In this document: positions 1 through 11,575 of the stretch, one piece after another
Layout: every line of letters starts with the position of its first letter
Position numbering within the stretch: position 1 is the first letter of the stretch
Assembly: GCA_033977485.1 (NCBI GenBank)
Contig: CM066984.1
Coordinates: 115,003,251 to 115,067,250, forward strand
DNA length: 64,000 bases
Direction: 5' to 3'
Source: Hydrangea macrophylla
Lineage: Eukaryota; Streptophyta; Magnoliopsida; Cornales; Hydrangeaceae
Notes under the pieces: model-generated
Database searches by the model: none
Told to the model about the DNA's origin: nothing
The model's input: the letters and a program-made list of their open reading frames with translations, nothing else
Position numbers and translations under genes: made by a program

Positions 1-267
1 CAAGAAAGGCATTAAAATAGCTTTAACTTTTTCCTTTTCTATATATATATATATATATATCTATCAGTCGGGCTCTAAAGAGGGCACATTCTCTTTATTA
101 AAGAGAGGATCTCTATTTTGGCCTTCAAATCGTGTTTTCATTAATGACAATTTTGTTATTTTATTGTTTTTAAACACAATCCGACGGCCAAAACATAGAC
201 TTCTCTTTAATAAAGAGAGGTGACCCTATTTAGAGAATCTTTGTATATATATTTGTGATGTGAATAT

Positions 268-455
268 CAATAATGTCAGACACATGCACACCTTCAATCA
301 CACCTCAAATCACATCCTTACTTTAAATGCATATATCATGTGCTATGTAAGTGGTGCACAAAAAAATATGAAAAATTCAAACAATACAAGTTATATATAT
401 TTAAAATATAAGATGTGATTTCAGATATGATTAAAGGTGTGTGTCTTGTATTATT
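268..455. mobile_element. Degenerate MITE, Mutator-like, related to 15342-15514
   Basis: The sequence begins with an AATGTCAGACACATGCACACC-like end and finishes with the inverse GGTGTGTGTCTTGTATT. The interior words CTTTAAATGCAT and TGTGTAAGTGGTGCACA match the better-preserved copy at 15342-15514. That copy has a 10-bp TSD, so I place both with the Mutator-like MITEs. No TSD is clear here. Non-coding. Confidence 0.55.
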
Positions 456-689
456 ATGTGAAAATACATATCATGCAAACAAAGCTTATACTCTAAGAAA
501 TCAAACGTGGCAAAAGTACAGAGACTAGAAGTGCCCACCTTCTCTAGGCTTTTTATTAACCACATTGAACAGGTGATAATGATGTTTTTTTTTCCACTTG
601 AGTCGGCTCCTTTAATTAATTCATGCTTTCAGCACACATATAGCTAGGCAAACCCCCTAAAAAGTGAATAGTATATATTTTTTCAGGAG

Positions 690-716
690 AGAGAGAGAGA
701 CGGGGGGGGGGGGGGG
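690..716. repeat. GA tract followed by G14 homopolymer
   Basis: A (GA)n run passes directly into 14 consecutive G. Runs this long are prone to length error in sequencing, so the exact count should be treated with caution. Confidence 0.8.
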
Positions 717-960
717 TTTGGGGGAATCACAAAAAAAACAAGGAAACACTAAAGCGTAGAGAAACAAAGGGCCCATGGAGTGGTGGGAGATCGATTCCGC
801 TAGCTAGGTAGGCTTTGAAACAACTTTGACAAATACTATAGGAGAATATGGTTAAAATTAAGAGTATCCATTGAGAATTTCAAGGATTTTGTTTGGTTAT
901 TGTGAGATTTTTTAACTTTTCATAATTAATTGTCATTTTTTAAAATTTAAAATTGTATTA

Positions 961-1128
961 GAGTAATGCCGTGCTTTCCATTATTTTTTTTCAAAAAGTA
1001 TTTTTCAATATTTGTGACAGTGAGCCCCTCTTTATTAATGGTAGAACCACTTCAACACCAATCAATCAAAATCAATTGGATCCACTAAATACTTTTGGAA
1101 ATTTTTTTTGAGAAACATAACATTACTC
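961..1128. mobile_element. MITE with GAGTAATG termini
   Basis: The 168-bp element opens with GAGTAATGCCGTGCTT and closes with the inverse ATAACATTACTC. The flanks ATTGTATTA (952-960) and ATTGCATAA (1129-1137) form an imperfect 9-bp TSD, 7 of 9 matching. Relatives with the same ends and 9-bp TSDs occur at 18811-24128 and 58929-59102. Mutator-like, non-coding. Confidence 0.65.
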
Positions 1129-2109
1129 ATTGCATAATAGCATCAAATGAAAAGTGTAAGGTGATATATATATATATATATATAAAAGGAGTAATGCTAT
1201 GCTTGTAGTACTTGCAATTTTCTCTATGTATAGCAATATCAATTTTCTGAATTTCTGTACTTTGGCCTATTATTATATTAGTTTAATTGTGTGACTGTAT
1301 AGACGTGATGTTGTTATTAATTAGACTGTAAGCACCTCACCGACTCGACCATAATAAGACTTAACTTAGTACCGTACTCAGATCCGGACACTAGAAACAA
1401 TACACGTTTGCACGTAGAACGAGACCGACACGCATAACGAGAACTTATGCATGCAAACTAAGAATATGGTACAAAACTCGAGATGGACCCCACATGGTAG
1501 CCCATGCAACCTTTTTAGACACATGTCACCATCTCCCTAGCCACTTGTCCATCAAATGGACATTTGTTCATGCATGTTTACATAAGCACATGCACGGTGA
1601 CACCTAACTCCCATCACCTCCTATATATACATGCAGACACACATACATTATACCCTCTTGGGCATTTACAATCTGCATATTAGTTTAGAGAAAGCTAGAA
1701 AATGAATCCCATGGAGATACAAAAGGATTAGAAGAAAGCCCAAGCATTCATTCCTCTATCCTTGAATACACCTTCATACAAATACCTATATATGTTCAAA
1801 CACCACCATAGGAACTTAGAAACTATTAGAGGAAGTTCTTAGAAGAAGAAGTGCAAAATCAAGAGGATTTAAAGAAGAAGAAGAAGCTTCCACCATAGAA
1901 GCTTAAGTTCAAGCTTCCTAAGCCCAATTCCTATAACCAAAAGCTCAATTTTAAGTATTGGTGAGTCTACTAACTCACTCTAGAACTTATATAATATGTA
2001 GTAATGTTTAGTAAGTGTTTGAGGATCTTATTTTGAAGTTTCCATGCCATGTAATCTAATTTTTGAAGTAAAATCCGTAGTATAACAGTGCTGTCAAGAA
2101 ACTGCCAGG

Positions 2110-2754
2110 AACCGATTTCTGGGAAAAGGTTCAAGGAATCGGTTTGTGGGAGTAACCGGTTCCTGGGTTATGTTTTCTGTTACCTTGATTCATATCCTTT
2201 GTTTGGTTGTACCTCGAGTTTGTCAACATGAACCTTGTTATATGTTTATCAGAAGTTACATGTTAGTAACTTAGTCTTAGTAACAAACTTATGCATGTGT
2301 TCTATGTGTTAAACTTACGTTGTGCTTTGAACTTATGAAAGGAGCTTTAATAGTTGTACTTTGACTCCAAGATGAATTTAGATAGTTTGTACTTTACTTT
2401 AATCTATATGGGACCTTGTTATATGAATCTCAGAGATTGCATGATAGTATTATAGATGTATTAACGGACTCATGCATGTGTTTTATGTATCAAACTTACA
2501 AAGGATGCTTTGAACTTATGATACGAGTTTTAATAGTTGTACCTAGATTCAAGGATGGATATATATGGATTATTAGAACTGCTATGAACATGTCATACTG
2601 CTTGTAGGAGCATATATGTTTAGTACCCCGAGCTTAAATTATTGTACATTGCATAAAGAGAAGGAATCTAGAAGTTGGCACCAGAAATCGAGTAGTAGGG
2701 AGAAACCGATTTCTGGGACTTCACCTAGAAACCGATTAGTGGGAGTAACCGGTT
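2110..2754 (+). repeat. H1 AACCGATT/AACCGGTT motif cassettes (two clusters)
   Basis: Cluster 1 has AACCGATT at 2110, its inverse AATCGGTT at 2137 and the palindrome AACCGGTT at 2154. Cluster 2 has AACCGATT at 2704 and 2730 and AACCGGTT at 2747. The spacings are 27 and 17 bp, then 26 and 17 bp, so the two clusters share a layout although they sit 590 bp apart. Several copies are followed by TTCTGGGA- or TGGG-type words. The spacing differs from the 20-22 bp of the other elements. Confidence 0.7.
2228..2570 (+). repeat. Direct duplication of about 180 bp inside H1
   Basis: About 2228-2395 and 2408-2570 are diverged direct copies. Shared anchors are ACCTTGTTATATG, CTTATGCATGTGTT / CTCATGCATGTGTT, TTTGAACTTATGA and TTTAATAGTTGTAC. 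Open frames in this stretch are incidental. Confidence 0.7.
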
Positions 2755-3111
2755 TATGGGTGTTTTTTTTGGGAAAGTTCCCTTTAGGTATATACGAGAC
2801 CATGAACTGAACGTTAACGTTTATTTGGAGCATTATAATGTTGAGATTGACGGACGTATGAACAGACTGACGGACGTATGAACGGAATCTTGGTGGTTAT
2901 AATCGGAGGTTATATAATGAACCAAACTCCATAATGAGTGATGCTTGTGCGGTCGGGGATACGTGAGTATCAGTGGTACTATATCAGGAGCATCTTATGT
3001 TGAGATTAAGTGTCGGATAGATAAACCCGGTTGCGGAGGTTGGAATGGTGTAAGAAAGGCATAGTTGTCAGGTTGGTGGTCACGAGAGGCCTAGTGTGAT
3101 GACGTATTAGT

Positions 3112-3325
3112 GTCGTGAGTTGGGACTTCGTGTCAAACTCAATTTGGTTATATTAGAACTTCGTGTCAGACTAGTGTTGTAAGTTGGGACTCCGTGTCAA
3201 ACTCATTTTGGTTATGATAGGACTTCGTGTCGGACTGGTAATGTGAGTTGGGACTTCGTGTCAAACTCAGTTTGGTTATGATAAGACTTCGTGTCGGGTT
3301 GATTGGGAAAGCTAGGACTCCGTGT
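3112..3325 (+). repeat. Tandem array with GGGACTTCGTGTCAAACTC units
   Basis: Alternating words GACTTCGTGTCAAACTC and GACTTCGTGTCGG recur about seven times. The long period of about 65-70 bp is divided into two half-units. The array stands in the H1 LTR just before the hairpin array. H2 and H3 carry unrelated tandem arrays at the matching place. Confidence 0.75.
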
Positions 3326-3349
3326 CAGGCTTATTTATTAGGTTGAGTT

Positions 3350-3622
3350 GAACACTTTGGTTCTCCGTGACGAAGTGAGAACACTTCGGGTCTTTGTGAC
3401 GAAGTGAAGGTTGAGTTGAACACTTCGGTTCTCTGTGACGAAGTGAGAAAACTTCGGGTCTTCGTGACGAAGTGAAGGTTGAGTTGAACACTTCGGTTCT
3501 CCATGACAAAGTGAGAACACTTCGGTTCTCTATGACGAAGTGAAGATTGAGTCGAACACTTCGGTTCTCCGTGACGAAGTGAAGGTTAGTAAGAACACTT
3601 CGGTTCTTCGTGACGAAGTGAA
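3350..3622 (+). repeat. Array of eight hairpin units (CACTTCG...CGAAGTG)
   Basis: Eight units start near 3352, 3382, 3419, 3449, 3488, 3518, 3557 and 3595. Each has the arms CACTTCG and CGAAGTG around an 11-nt loop of the type GTTCTCCGTGA. Some arms carry single changes, for example CACTTTG in unit 1 and CAAAGTG in unit 5. Unit spacing alternates between about 30 and 37-39 bp. The open frames here are by-products of the repeat. Confidence 0.85.
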
Positions 3623-4254
3623 AGTTTGCATAAGAGTTGGTAGATCCTCTGTCATTGTTGTTGTCTAGAGTTGAGATTTCGAGTCAAGATCTGGGAGCAG
3701 GTTGTTACAGTGACTTTGGATGTTGAGATTGGTCGTGTTGATTGTCTGTATTCTCTTCGAATACTTAGTCGGGCACGTTATTGATTATAGTTCGATGGTG
3801 AGAACGTGAAGAGACTAGCTTTAAAAGATGTAATAGAAGTAGTGAACGTATTTTGTTGTGTGTGGCTATATAAGTTCCATTTGATTTTGTTTTCTCACTC
3901 GACTTTCATAAGTTGACGACGTTCATGTCGCTGGACATTCTCATGTACAGTTTTTCCACATAAAGATTACACGGGATGTGATGCTGGCCAGGAGGAGTAC
4001 GAGGAGGAGGAATACACTGAGGACGAAGAATACACCAAGGAGGATTATGGCTAAGCTAGTTAGAGAGAAGACTAGTTGTCATGACCCATCCCGCTACGAG
4101 CGGAAAAGGACACGTGGCACACCACCAAGGCTTATCCAGTTCCATTAAAGTAAAACCGCAGCAAAAAACATAAGTAATCCTTTAAAATCAGAGTCATAAA
4201 AAGTCTGCCAATTAAAATACTTCCCAACAGAACTCAATTTTGAAAACAGAGGTC

Positions 4255-4475
4255 CAATCAACTGTATCGGGAGTCCAGTCGACTAAAGGTCTGAAGCAGA
4301 AAGGTTTTCAAAAGATCATCAGCCTGTCCAGTCGACTCTGTCGGGGGGCTCAGTTGAATGGGGCCTCAATTTCTCAGTCGACTGACTCCTCCCAGTCTAC
4401 TGTGCCTTAAGCAGAATAAAAAATCAAACATTTTTGTCAGTTGTCCAGTTGACTAAAACATGGACCAGTCGACTA
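4255..4475 (-). repeat. D palindrome cassette (CAGTCGACTG), first part
   Basis: Eight full or degenerate copies of CAGTCGACTG start at 4255, 4276, 4329, 4351, 4375, 4393, 4446 and 4466. They fall in four pairs with within-pair spacings of 21, 22, 18 and 20 bp. A fifth pair lies beyond the CACTA at 11576 and 11596, spacing 20. The cassette lies on the transcript side of the D promoter, towards the LTR end. Confidence 0.85.
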
Positions 4476-6900
4476 GTTTTGCCATATTTAAAAGCAGTGT
4501 CTAAAAGACACAGTGGTCACTACAACAAAAAACCCTTATTATGACTTTAAAAAAGAGTCATAAATGTATATTTATGACTCTTTTTTAAGCTTTTAAAACA
4601 AGTCATAACATTGCAGTCATAAATAAGTTCGAGTTTGTTAAAAAAGTCATAAATAATTATTACTTTTACAACAGTTCTAAAAAAATAGTCATGAAAAATG
4701 AGTGCTTTCAAATTGTTTATGACTATTTTTTAATTGATACAGTCATAAATAATCTTCAAAAAAAATCATAAATAGCCTTTTAAAAAAGTCATAAATAATC
4801 TTTAAAAAAGTCATAAATAGCCTTTTAAAAAAGTCATAAATAATCTTCAAATTAGTCATAAATAACCATTTAAAAAGTCATAAACAATCTTCAAAAAAGT
4901 CATAAATAACCTTTAAATAGTCATAAATAATATTTAAAATATTCATAAATAATCTTTAAAAAAGTCATAAATAGCCTTTTAAAAAAGTCATAAATAATCT
5001 TCAAAAAAGTCATAAATAACCCTTTAAAAAGTCGTAAATAATCTTCAAATTAGTCATAAATAACCATTTAAAAGTCATAAACAATCTTTAAAAAAAGTCA
5101 TAAATAACCTTTAAATAGTCATAAATAATATTTAAAATAGTCATAAATTGTCATACCCGCTCCCGCGGTATTTATTTATATCATTTTAGCATGCATGACA
5201 TGCTTACTATTGTGTTAATTAACACGTGTGATGTGAGTGATGACTCACTAGTTGTTGGAGGGTGTCTTTTGAGAACCCAGTATTTGGCCTTGAAGGCAGT
5301 CCAGAAGGTGGGCAAGTGAGAATTCCCTACGGTTGGGAAAATGAGTAACAACTCATGATTATGTGCTTAAATGTTTATTTAGGCATATGTGAATATAATT
5401 GATTTTATATTGTTAATAGCGACTCATCGGAGTCATTAGATGCCTGGTGAGGACGGAATTGAACACGTTACATAATTTGGTAAGCTAATTAGCAATTTCA
5501 TAAAATTTGTAGAAACTTGCGTTTTAGCAACCAAACAGAACTTAGTCAGAAACCTTTTTAATTTTGAGGTTTTACCTGTAGAGCTATGCATTAGCTATGT
5601 TGAAAGTTTAAGAGACTGATTAGAAGTTTTGAAAACTCGTGGGGAGGTAAACACAATTTCCGAAAGTGTTGCCTATATATAGATAGTGATGACTTTCATA
5701 ATTTTATAAAACTTTTAACCTAAGTTCAAGAAGAGGCCAAATGGAGGATTTCTTGGCTTAGAGCTTCAAGACTCGAATCGACAGAGTTCTACTCGTTTGT
5801 TTTTCACCAAATTCCGTATTTGAACTCTACGAGGTAAGGCCGTCGTTTTGATACCTATTAGGCCTTGTTTGGTTAAGTTTTCTGAAAACTTATTTTCTAT
5901 AATTTTCATATAAAGTTGATAATTGGACTTTTGATTAATAGGAATTGTATTAGAAGAATTACTGCACGTTCTTTGTGCTTGAGTTTTCCTTGGATCGGCG
6001 TTTAAGGGCGTAAATCGGAGGTGAGTGATATTAATCTTGAGTTTTGGATGATTCTATGGTTTAATGCATTGATATGCTAGGAACCTTATATAGATAACAT
6101 GTGTAGTTCATATTGGGCAAAACTAATGTGTAAAGTAGGCCCAAGGCATGTTGAAATGAAAAGCATGATGAGTTGCTAGTTGAGCATGTTTATGTGCCTA
6201 TGTGGGTTAAAGGGGGATTTGTGCTAATTCACCGTGAGACGTCCTCTCGAAGGGGGAGGATTAGTAGTGACGACGGTCACTTGCCGAGAAAGGCATTTAC
6301 GCAACATGTCGAAGGGGCATGGGTCGTGGTTGAGTCTTAAGACTTTGGATCGGTGAAGGTGCACTTATTCCCTAGAGACCAATAGTTATGTGTTATGATG
6401 GATTGGAACATATTTGTCATCCGTATGCTTGATTCATATTATTCACTAAGCGTTAGCTTAAACAAATCCATATATCTGTGGTTATATAAATAACCATTCA
6501 GGTGCAAGGACTGGAGGAGAGAATCGCGGGTGATGAGGCGAGGGAGGACCGGAAACTCCTTATGTTTATAGAACTTGAATTGTGTTTGTAATATGTGTTT
6601 AACTCATGCCGGTTGTTTAACCGTGCGACTTGTAATAGGACTTGTTATATATGCGAGTACGGCACATGGTTCACTTTAGGACCTTGGTTGCCGAGACGTG
6701 TGAAACTTGTAGTTTTGATACTTGTAATCCGGGACGGGTTTATGGTGGTTGTATAAATGTATATATATGTTCTTACAAGTCTTTGGAAGGTTTAACTTGC
6801 AATTGAATAGTTTTGGTTTGGATTGGAATGGTTTTGAATGGTTTGGATTGGAATGGTTTTGATTGGTTTCTTTGGGTAAAAGAGGTATTGATTTATTAGC

Positions 6901-6987
6901 GGCGTTTGTGCGGAAGCGCCGGGAATTAACGACGTTTATTAGAGAAGCGCCGGTAATTAACGGCGTTTGCGGAAAAGCGCCGGCAAT
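6901..6987 (+). repeat. Three tandem GGCGTTT...AGCGCCG hairpin units in E
   Basis: Three units (6901-6930, 6931-6961, 6962-6987) each join a GGCGTTT or GACGTTT arm to an AGCGCCG arm, followed by GGAATTAAC-like spacers. The block is GC-rich in an AT-rich setting. The open frame across it (6863-7195) is not considered a gene. Confidence 0.75.
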
Positions 6988-7032
6988 TGTGGATACGGTC
7001 TTTTGGAGGTTTGGTTTTCTGCACAGACCCCA

Positions 7033-7068
7033 TTCGACCGGTCGAACGGGACAATTCGACCGGTCGAA
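7033..7068 (+). repeat. E palindrome pair, TTCGACCGGTCGAA
   Basis: Two perfect 14-bp palindromes TTCGACCGGTCGAA start at 7033 and 7055, spaced 22 bp start to start. A TTCTGCACAG word precedes them and CTGCCAG follows, as with cassettes in other LTRs here. Confidence 0.9.
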
Positions 7069-8038
7069 ATGCCCCCTGCCAGAAATTTCAAACTCATACT
7101 TCCAATGTTCGGAACAACTTCTAATTAGGCATGGAGGTACCTTTTGGGACCCTTTGACCTACGGAAATGTTACCTTTGAAAACAAAACTCGTTAAGGCGT
7201 GTTTGGGCACGTGTTTAATATAACCTTTGAAAAACTATTTGAAAGTTGGTGGTTTTGGAGCAAAACTTTTATTAAGGCCATTTTTGGGAACTTTAATCAT
7301 TTTGGTAAGCCTTGATGGCGTGCCACGTGACCTAGATTCATATGTATGGATCCGGGGCGTGACATAAATAACCTTCAAAAAGTCATAAATAACCTTCAAA
7401 AAGTCATAAATAATCTTTTTATAGTCATAAATAATCTTCAAAACAGTCATAAATAACATTTTAGAAGTCATAAATAATGACACTATTTATGACTTTAGTA
7501 GAACTATTGTTAATTTATGATTGTTTTTTATGAAACAGTCATATATAATATAAAACACATTTAAAGAAAAAAAATATTTTGTTGATAATCCAACAATCAA
7601 GATTACACAATTCAAATACATCATCAAAACATGCATGTTACAAATCAACTCAAGAACCATATTCAGATATTATCTTTCTTCCAACCAAAATTTTTCAATA
7701 ATCAATCTAATAATTAGTTATGTACCAGAAAAATGTAACAGTAACCACTAAGTATGTATTAAACCAACAAACCAATAATGTATATGTAACATTGTTAAAA
7801 AAAAAATAAAAAAAAATAAATAAATAAATAAAAACAAGATTAGTGTCTATTTAAACTCTTCAATCTCCGCTAGTACATCAACTTATTTGCAATATTTGTT
7901 CCATGTAGTCTAACTGTGTAACACTGAAACAAAAATGAAATCAATGTATTAGATTCTATATAACGAGTATATAATTTTGTTAAATTGTAAAAATATAGAT
8001 TACCTGGAAAAAGGAAAAAATGTTGAAATTTTCAATAC

Positions 8039-8394
8039 TTAAATGTATTCTTGAATGAACTCAAGTTGAAGTACATTTAGCTCGTGGCTTTCATATTTCA
8101 CTTTTTGAGACAACTCTTTCATCTGAAAAAGTTCAGGAAAGAATGAGATGTTAAGGATGTATTCCCTCCCCACAACAATACCACCACCACCTCCAACACA
8201 TATGAAAAAAAAAATTCCACAATTTATGAATCAAAGTAAAACAAGAAGAAGAGAAAATTAATTTGGCGACACATTTACAAAGAATACTATGATAATACCT
8301 TTATCTTGATAGATTTGGATGGATTCTCCATTATCACTTTCATGAAAAGTAACATATAGTATCCACATTCATAATTTCCTGGTTGCTTTGGTCC
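8039..8394 (-). pseudogene. C-terminal exons of a C48 (Ulp1-like) protease, CACTA-borne
   Basis: On the minus strand two exons can be read. The first (8394-8299, 96 nt) encodes a 32-residue stretch containing GNYECGYYM and then LFMKVI. Its ECGYY is the usual setting of the catalytic Cys of C48 (Ulp1/SENP) peptidases. It is bordered by an acceptor (CATAG) and a donor (AAG/GTATTA). The second (8122-8039, 84 nt, 27 codons plus stop) follows a TTTTTCAG acceptor and ends QEYI-stop. Both exons are in phase 0. C48 domains are common passengers or components of plant CACTA and Mutator-like elements. The upstream His and Asp parts of the active site were not found, so I treat it as a remnant. Function, if any, would be cleavage of SUMO-like modifiers, as in the family. 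Confidence 0.7.
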
Positions 8395-8819
8395 CTATGA
8401 ATAAATGTATAACAAATATTAGACAAACAATAAATTACTGCAATCACAAGTCGTGGTAAAACTAACTTATCTTGGAATGAATGTTGACCTAGAATTTCTA
8501 AAACTTTCGACAGAGTCTCCTCTATAAATAGAACCTCCCAAAAATTTCAAACAATGAAAACATACCCAACAACAATTGAATAACCGCAACATACATTATA
8601 TCAATACATTAACCATAACATACTAAGTATAATTTAAACAGCTACCATTATATCTACCATATTTTTATTCAGATTTAATTACCTTTACGAATTGCCAAAT
8701 TGGTTTTGGCTTTCTTTTTCCTTTGAAATTTAAAGCCTTGAGTCCACTTCAAGACAATATTAAAAGTTAAAATTAGATAATAAAACGTCACTTCAAGACA
8801 ATATTCTCACACACAACGA

Positions 8820-10556
8820 TTACAACATGAAAAATTATTAGAAAATTCGATGACTAAGCGTTCACAACTTTCTACGATGCAACCACAATAAGAGGTAATT
8901 AATTATAATTCAACTTCTAAACACAAGAATAAAACACCACAAAGTATTTTATTTTATTACACCTTATGTTCACCACCTCGGCCACCCATCCATGGTCCAG
9001 CCTACACATATATCTCATGTGTCTCCTAACGTAATACTAACTCCCACTCCGGTCCCAACTCCCATGGGGTATCACTGGGATTTGAGTATCCACCGAAAGG
9101 CTAGTCCTTACGTTCTTGACGTCAATAAAACAATGTCTAGATACACATGAAATAGACCAACAAGCCGGGCATAAGGCTTAAAATAATGAAGAGACGGGTC
9201 ATCCACGTAGTTGCCGTCTAATCACACAAGGACGGGTCATCCACGAAGTCGCCGCCTAAAATCATAAGGAGCAGTGGTGAACTCTAAGGATTTTCTATCG
9301 TTCATACATCCACGTTTTTCACAAAACTCTACTTCATAAGAGATTCATATATCTCAACTCAAATTTTCGTTAAAATTATATTAACAGCTACATGTTCACA
9401 CAGATTCATAACCCACACAAAATCACACAGTCATAATTTCACAAAGCTCAACTATACATGAGAACTCATATATTTTTATGTACAAATAAATTAATTTATA
9501 TTAACTAACACGAAATCACACAAAAATATGATATAGCAAATACGCTTATTTTAACATTCATAAAACTGCTACTGTAATATGAATTTTCTGCCCAAACGGT
9601 GCAGATTTGGGAAAAATACCATTAGACGAAAGTTGTCCAGAATTGTGTTTCCTACAGGCTTATGCAAACAGAATCACGAAAACTGTAACGTATGATTTAT
9701 TAGGAATTTTCTACTAAAATCTGATACGTGAAAATCCCAAATCCGAAAATTGAATAATTGCTCAAATGTATATCTAAGGCTCATCTATAAATCTCAAATC
9801 ATAACTTCAATCATTGTAAATAAAAACCTAAAACTCATAACCCATAACCATACTAATTTAATAATCTATCCATTTAAATTTCAATCAAACGAGATTGAAA
9901 GAAAATAACAAGTTAACTCACCGATTTAGGACTTCAATGTTGATGAAGATTCGCAAAACAATATTTGGGATTCCTCTTTTCTTCTCTTATTATCTTCTTC
10001 TTCTTCTTCTTCTTCTTCTTCTTCTTCTTCTTCTCTCTCTCTCTCTTGACTGCTCTATTTTTCTCATGTCTCTCTTTTCTTTTCTTTTTGTTATCAAAAC
10101 CTTAGGAGGTATATTATGTATGTATATATGATACACCTACATATATTATAACACAAACACACAAAAGGCTAAAAATTCCGTTTTTTGTCTAGAGGCCTCA
10201 CAAAAAGGCTTTATATGGGCTCGAAATACATTCTAAAGTTCTAAAATGAGTGACCCAATGGGTGTACATAACCCGGGTACTTAATTTAAATGTTAAAAAC
10301 ACAAATTAACACATTCACGGGCCTATAATCACTACAAAAAAATAAACACATCAATTCTTCAATGACTTGTTCAGCTTAAGTTTTTACAACTTAACTCCAC
10401 CACTTAGCTCTATAAAATTTGACATAATAATTAATGAATAAAATAAACACACACATATAAATAAATAACCATGGTTGTATACACAAAAATTTAGGTTGTC
10501 TCATTATTTTGTTTTTTTAAATGAATATTTATATAAAGAAAATACGGGGTGTTACA
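8820..10556 (-). mobile_element. G: F-family LTR remnant inside the CACTA element
   Basis: It resembles solo LTR F in order. Shared stretches are TTCACCAC...GGCCACCC with ACACATATATCTCATGTG (8967-9020 against 33286-33335), the GGGCCTATAA...TTAACACATC region (10319-10350 against 34773-34805), and the terminal ACGGGGTGTTACA (ends 10556) against ACGGGGTGTTGCA. A (TTC)14 microsatellite lies at about 9992-10034. The left boundary is approximate and no TSD was found, so truncation is likely. A direct duplicate CACTTCAAGACAATATT (about 8751 and 8790) lies just outside. Confidence 0.6.
9992..10034. repeat. (TTC)n microsatellite followed by (TC)n
   Basis: About 14 TTC units continue into CT repeats. 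The leucine/serine-rich open frame across it (9895-10131) is an artefact of the repeat. Confidence 0.85.
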
Positions 10557-11260
10557 TGTATACCAAGTGAAATTTCATTTAAAATTTTTATACAGCGCAC
10601 ATTTCTCTAATCAAGAATCTCAACTTTAAAAATCTTAACATATTGTCTTTTTCACTATTTTTCCCAAAAAACAGTACTTTGATTCTAGAATTCAAAGAAA
10701 AAGAGTCATAAAAATAAAGAATATTTATGACTACCCAAAAATGAAGGCATAAAAGTCTTGTTATTTATGACACTTTTCTAAATACTTATTATATATGACA
10801 CTTTTCACAAACATGTCATAAAAAATCTTATTTTTTATGATAATTTTCAAAAAACTGTCATAAAAAATCTAATATGATTCTTAATAAAATCTAAATTTGT
10901 GACACTAAAAGTAACTATCAAGTGTTAATAGTCCAATTTCAAAAAGTAATTTCTTAAAAACTAGTCTCTCAAAAGTCGATTTAAGTGAAATTTCACTTAA
11001 TATTCATGTAAAGATTTAGTGAAATTTCACATAATATTCGTATATGCCAAGTAAAATTTCACAAAATATTTTTGTACAGAGGACCTTTCCCTAATCAAGA
11101 ATCTTAACTTTAAAAATCTTAGCATATTGTCTTTTTTTCACTATTTTTCCCAAAACAATACTTACGTTTGATTCTAGAATTCAAAGAAAAAGAGTCATAA
11201 AAATAAAGAATATTTATGACTACCAAAAAATGAAGTCATAAAAGTCTTATTATTTATGAC
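10557..11260. repeat. Direct duplication in the CACTA right arm
   Basis: About 10557-10790 and 11041-11260 are near copies, with a period near 485 bp. Both run through CTAATCAAGAATCT, ATTGTCTTTTT, TTCTAGAATTCAAAGAAA and AGAATATTTATGACTAC. This doubles part of the subterminal repeat zone of the transposon. Confidence 0.8.
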
Positions 11261-11575
11261 AATTTTCAAAAAACTATCATAAAAACTGTTATTATTTATG
11301 ACCATCTTATTATTTATGACCATTTTAAAAAAAACTGTAATAAAAAATCTTATTATTTATGACCATTTTAAAAAAACTGTCATAAACAATCTTATTATTT
11401 ATGACTAATAAAAAAAATGGTCGTAAATAAAACATCACTTACCAATCTTATGACTATATTTGCAAAAAGAGTCATATATGTTAGAAAAAAGTATTTATTA
11501 TGACTCTTTTTTTAAAATAGTCATTAGCCCAAAATAAAAAAAAGTCATAAAAAAGGTTTTTTCTTGTAGTGGGTC

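Larger units (their letters stand above)
1..960. other. AT-rich intergenic DNA, no gene seen
   Basis: No coding region is supported here. The stretch holds an AT microsatellite (about 43-60), a degenerate MITE (about 268-455, listed separately), and a GA tract running into a G14 homopolymer (about 690-716). An imperfect inverted pair of CTCTTTATTAAAGAGAGG-like words lies at about 91-109 and 200-220. It may be the outer flank of the H1 LTR or an interior part of it; the left end of H1 is not resolved. Confidence 0.5.
5149..7364 (+). mobile_element. E: solo LTR nested in the CACTA element
   Basis: TG at 5149 (TGTCATACCCGCTCCCGC) and CA at 7364 (CCGGGGCGTGACA) are flanked by a perfect TSD TAAAT (5144-5148, 7365-7369). 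Length is 2216 bp. A TATA box (TATATATAG, 5674-5682) gives + orientation. The target is a TCATAAAT subterminal repeat of the CACTA. Two inverted-repeat arrays near its 3' end are listed separately. No coding sequence is supported. Confidence 0.9.
4518..11571. mobile_element. CACTA (EnSpm-like) transposon, degraded
   Basis: The ends are CACTACAACAAAAAACCC at 4518 and its inverse GGTTTTTTCTTGTAGTG at 11571, with a 3-bp TSD GGT (4515-4517, 11572-11574) typical of CACTA elements. Long subterminal regions hold dozens of TCATAAATA / TTATGAC words in both orientations (about 4540-5143, 7365-7500 and 10690-11560). These are the usual kind of transposase-binding repeats. LTR E is nested inside, and an F-related LTR remnant occupies about 8820-10556. 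The only coding trace recognised is a C48 protease tail (8039-8394, minus). No intact transposase is visible, so the element is probably not autonomous. Confidence 0.9.

Noticed and set aside
1189..1326. GAGTAATGCTATGCTT at 1189 as left half of the MITE at 13541-13715
   Set aside because: The sequence after it does not match the MITE interior, and the right half is nearly complete already, so the two do not join plausibly.
6863..7195. 110-codon open frame inside LTR E
   Set aside because: It covers the tandem hairpin units and palindromes of E and has no protein family resemblance. It is a by-product of GC-rich repeats.
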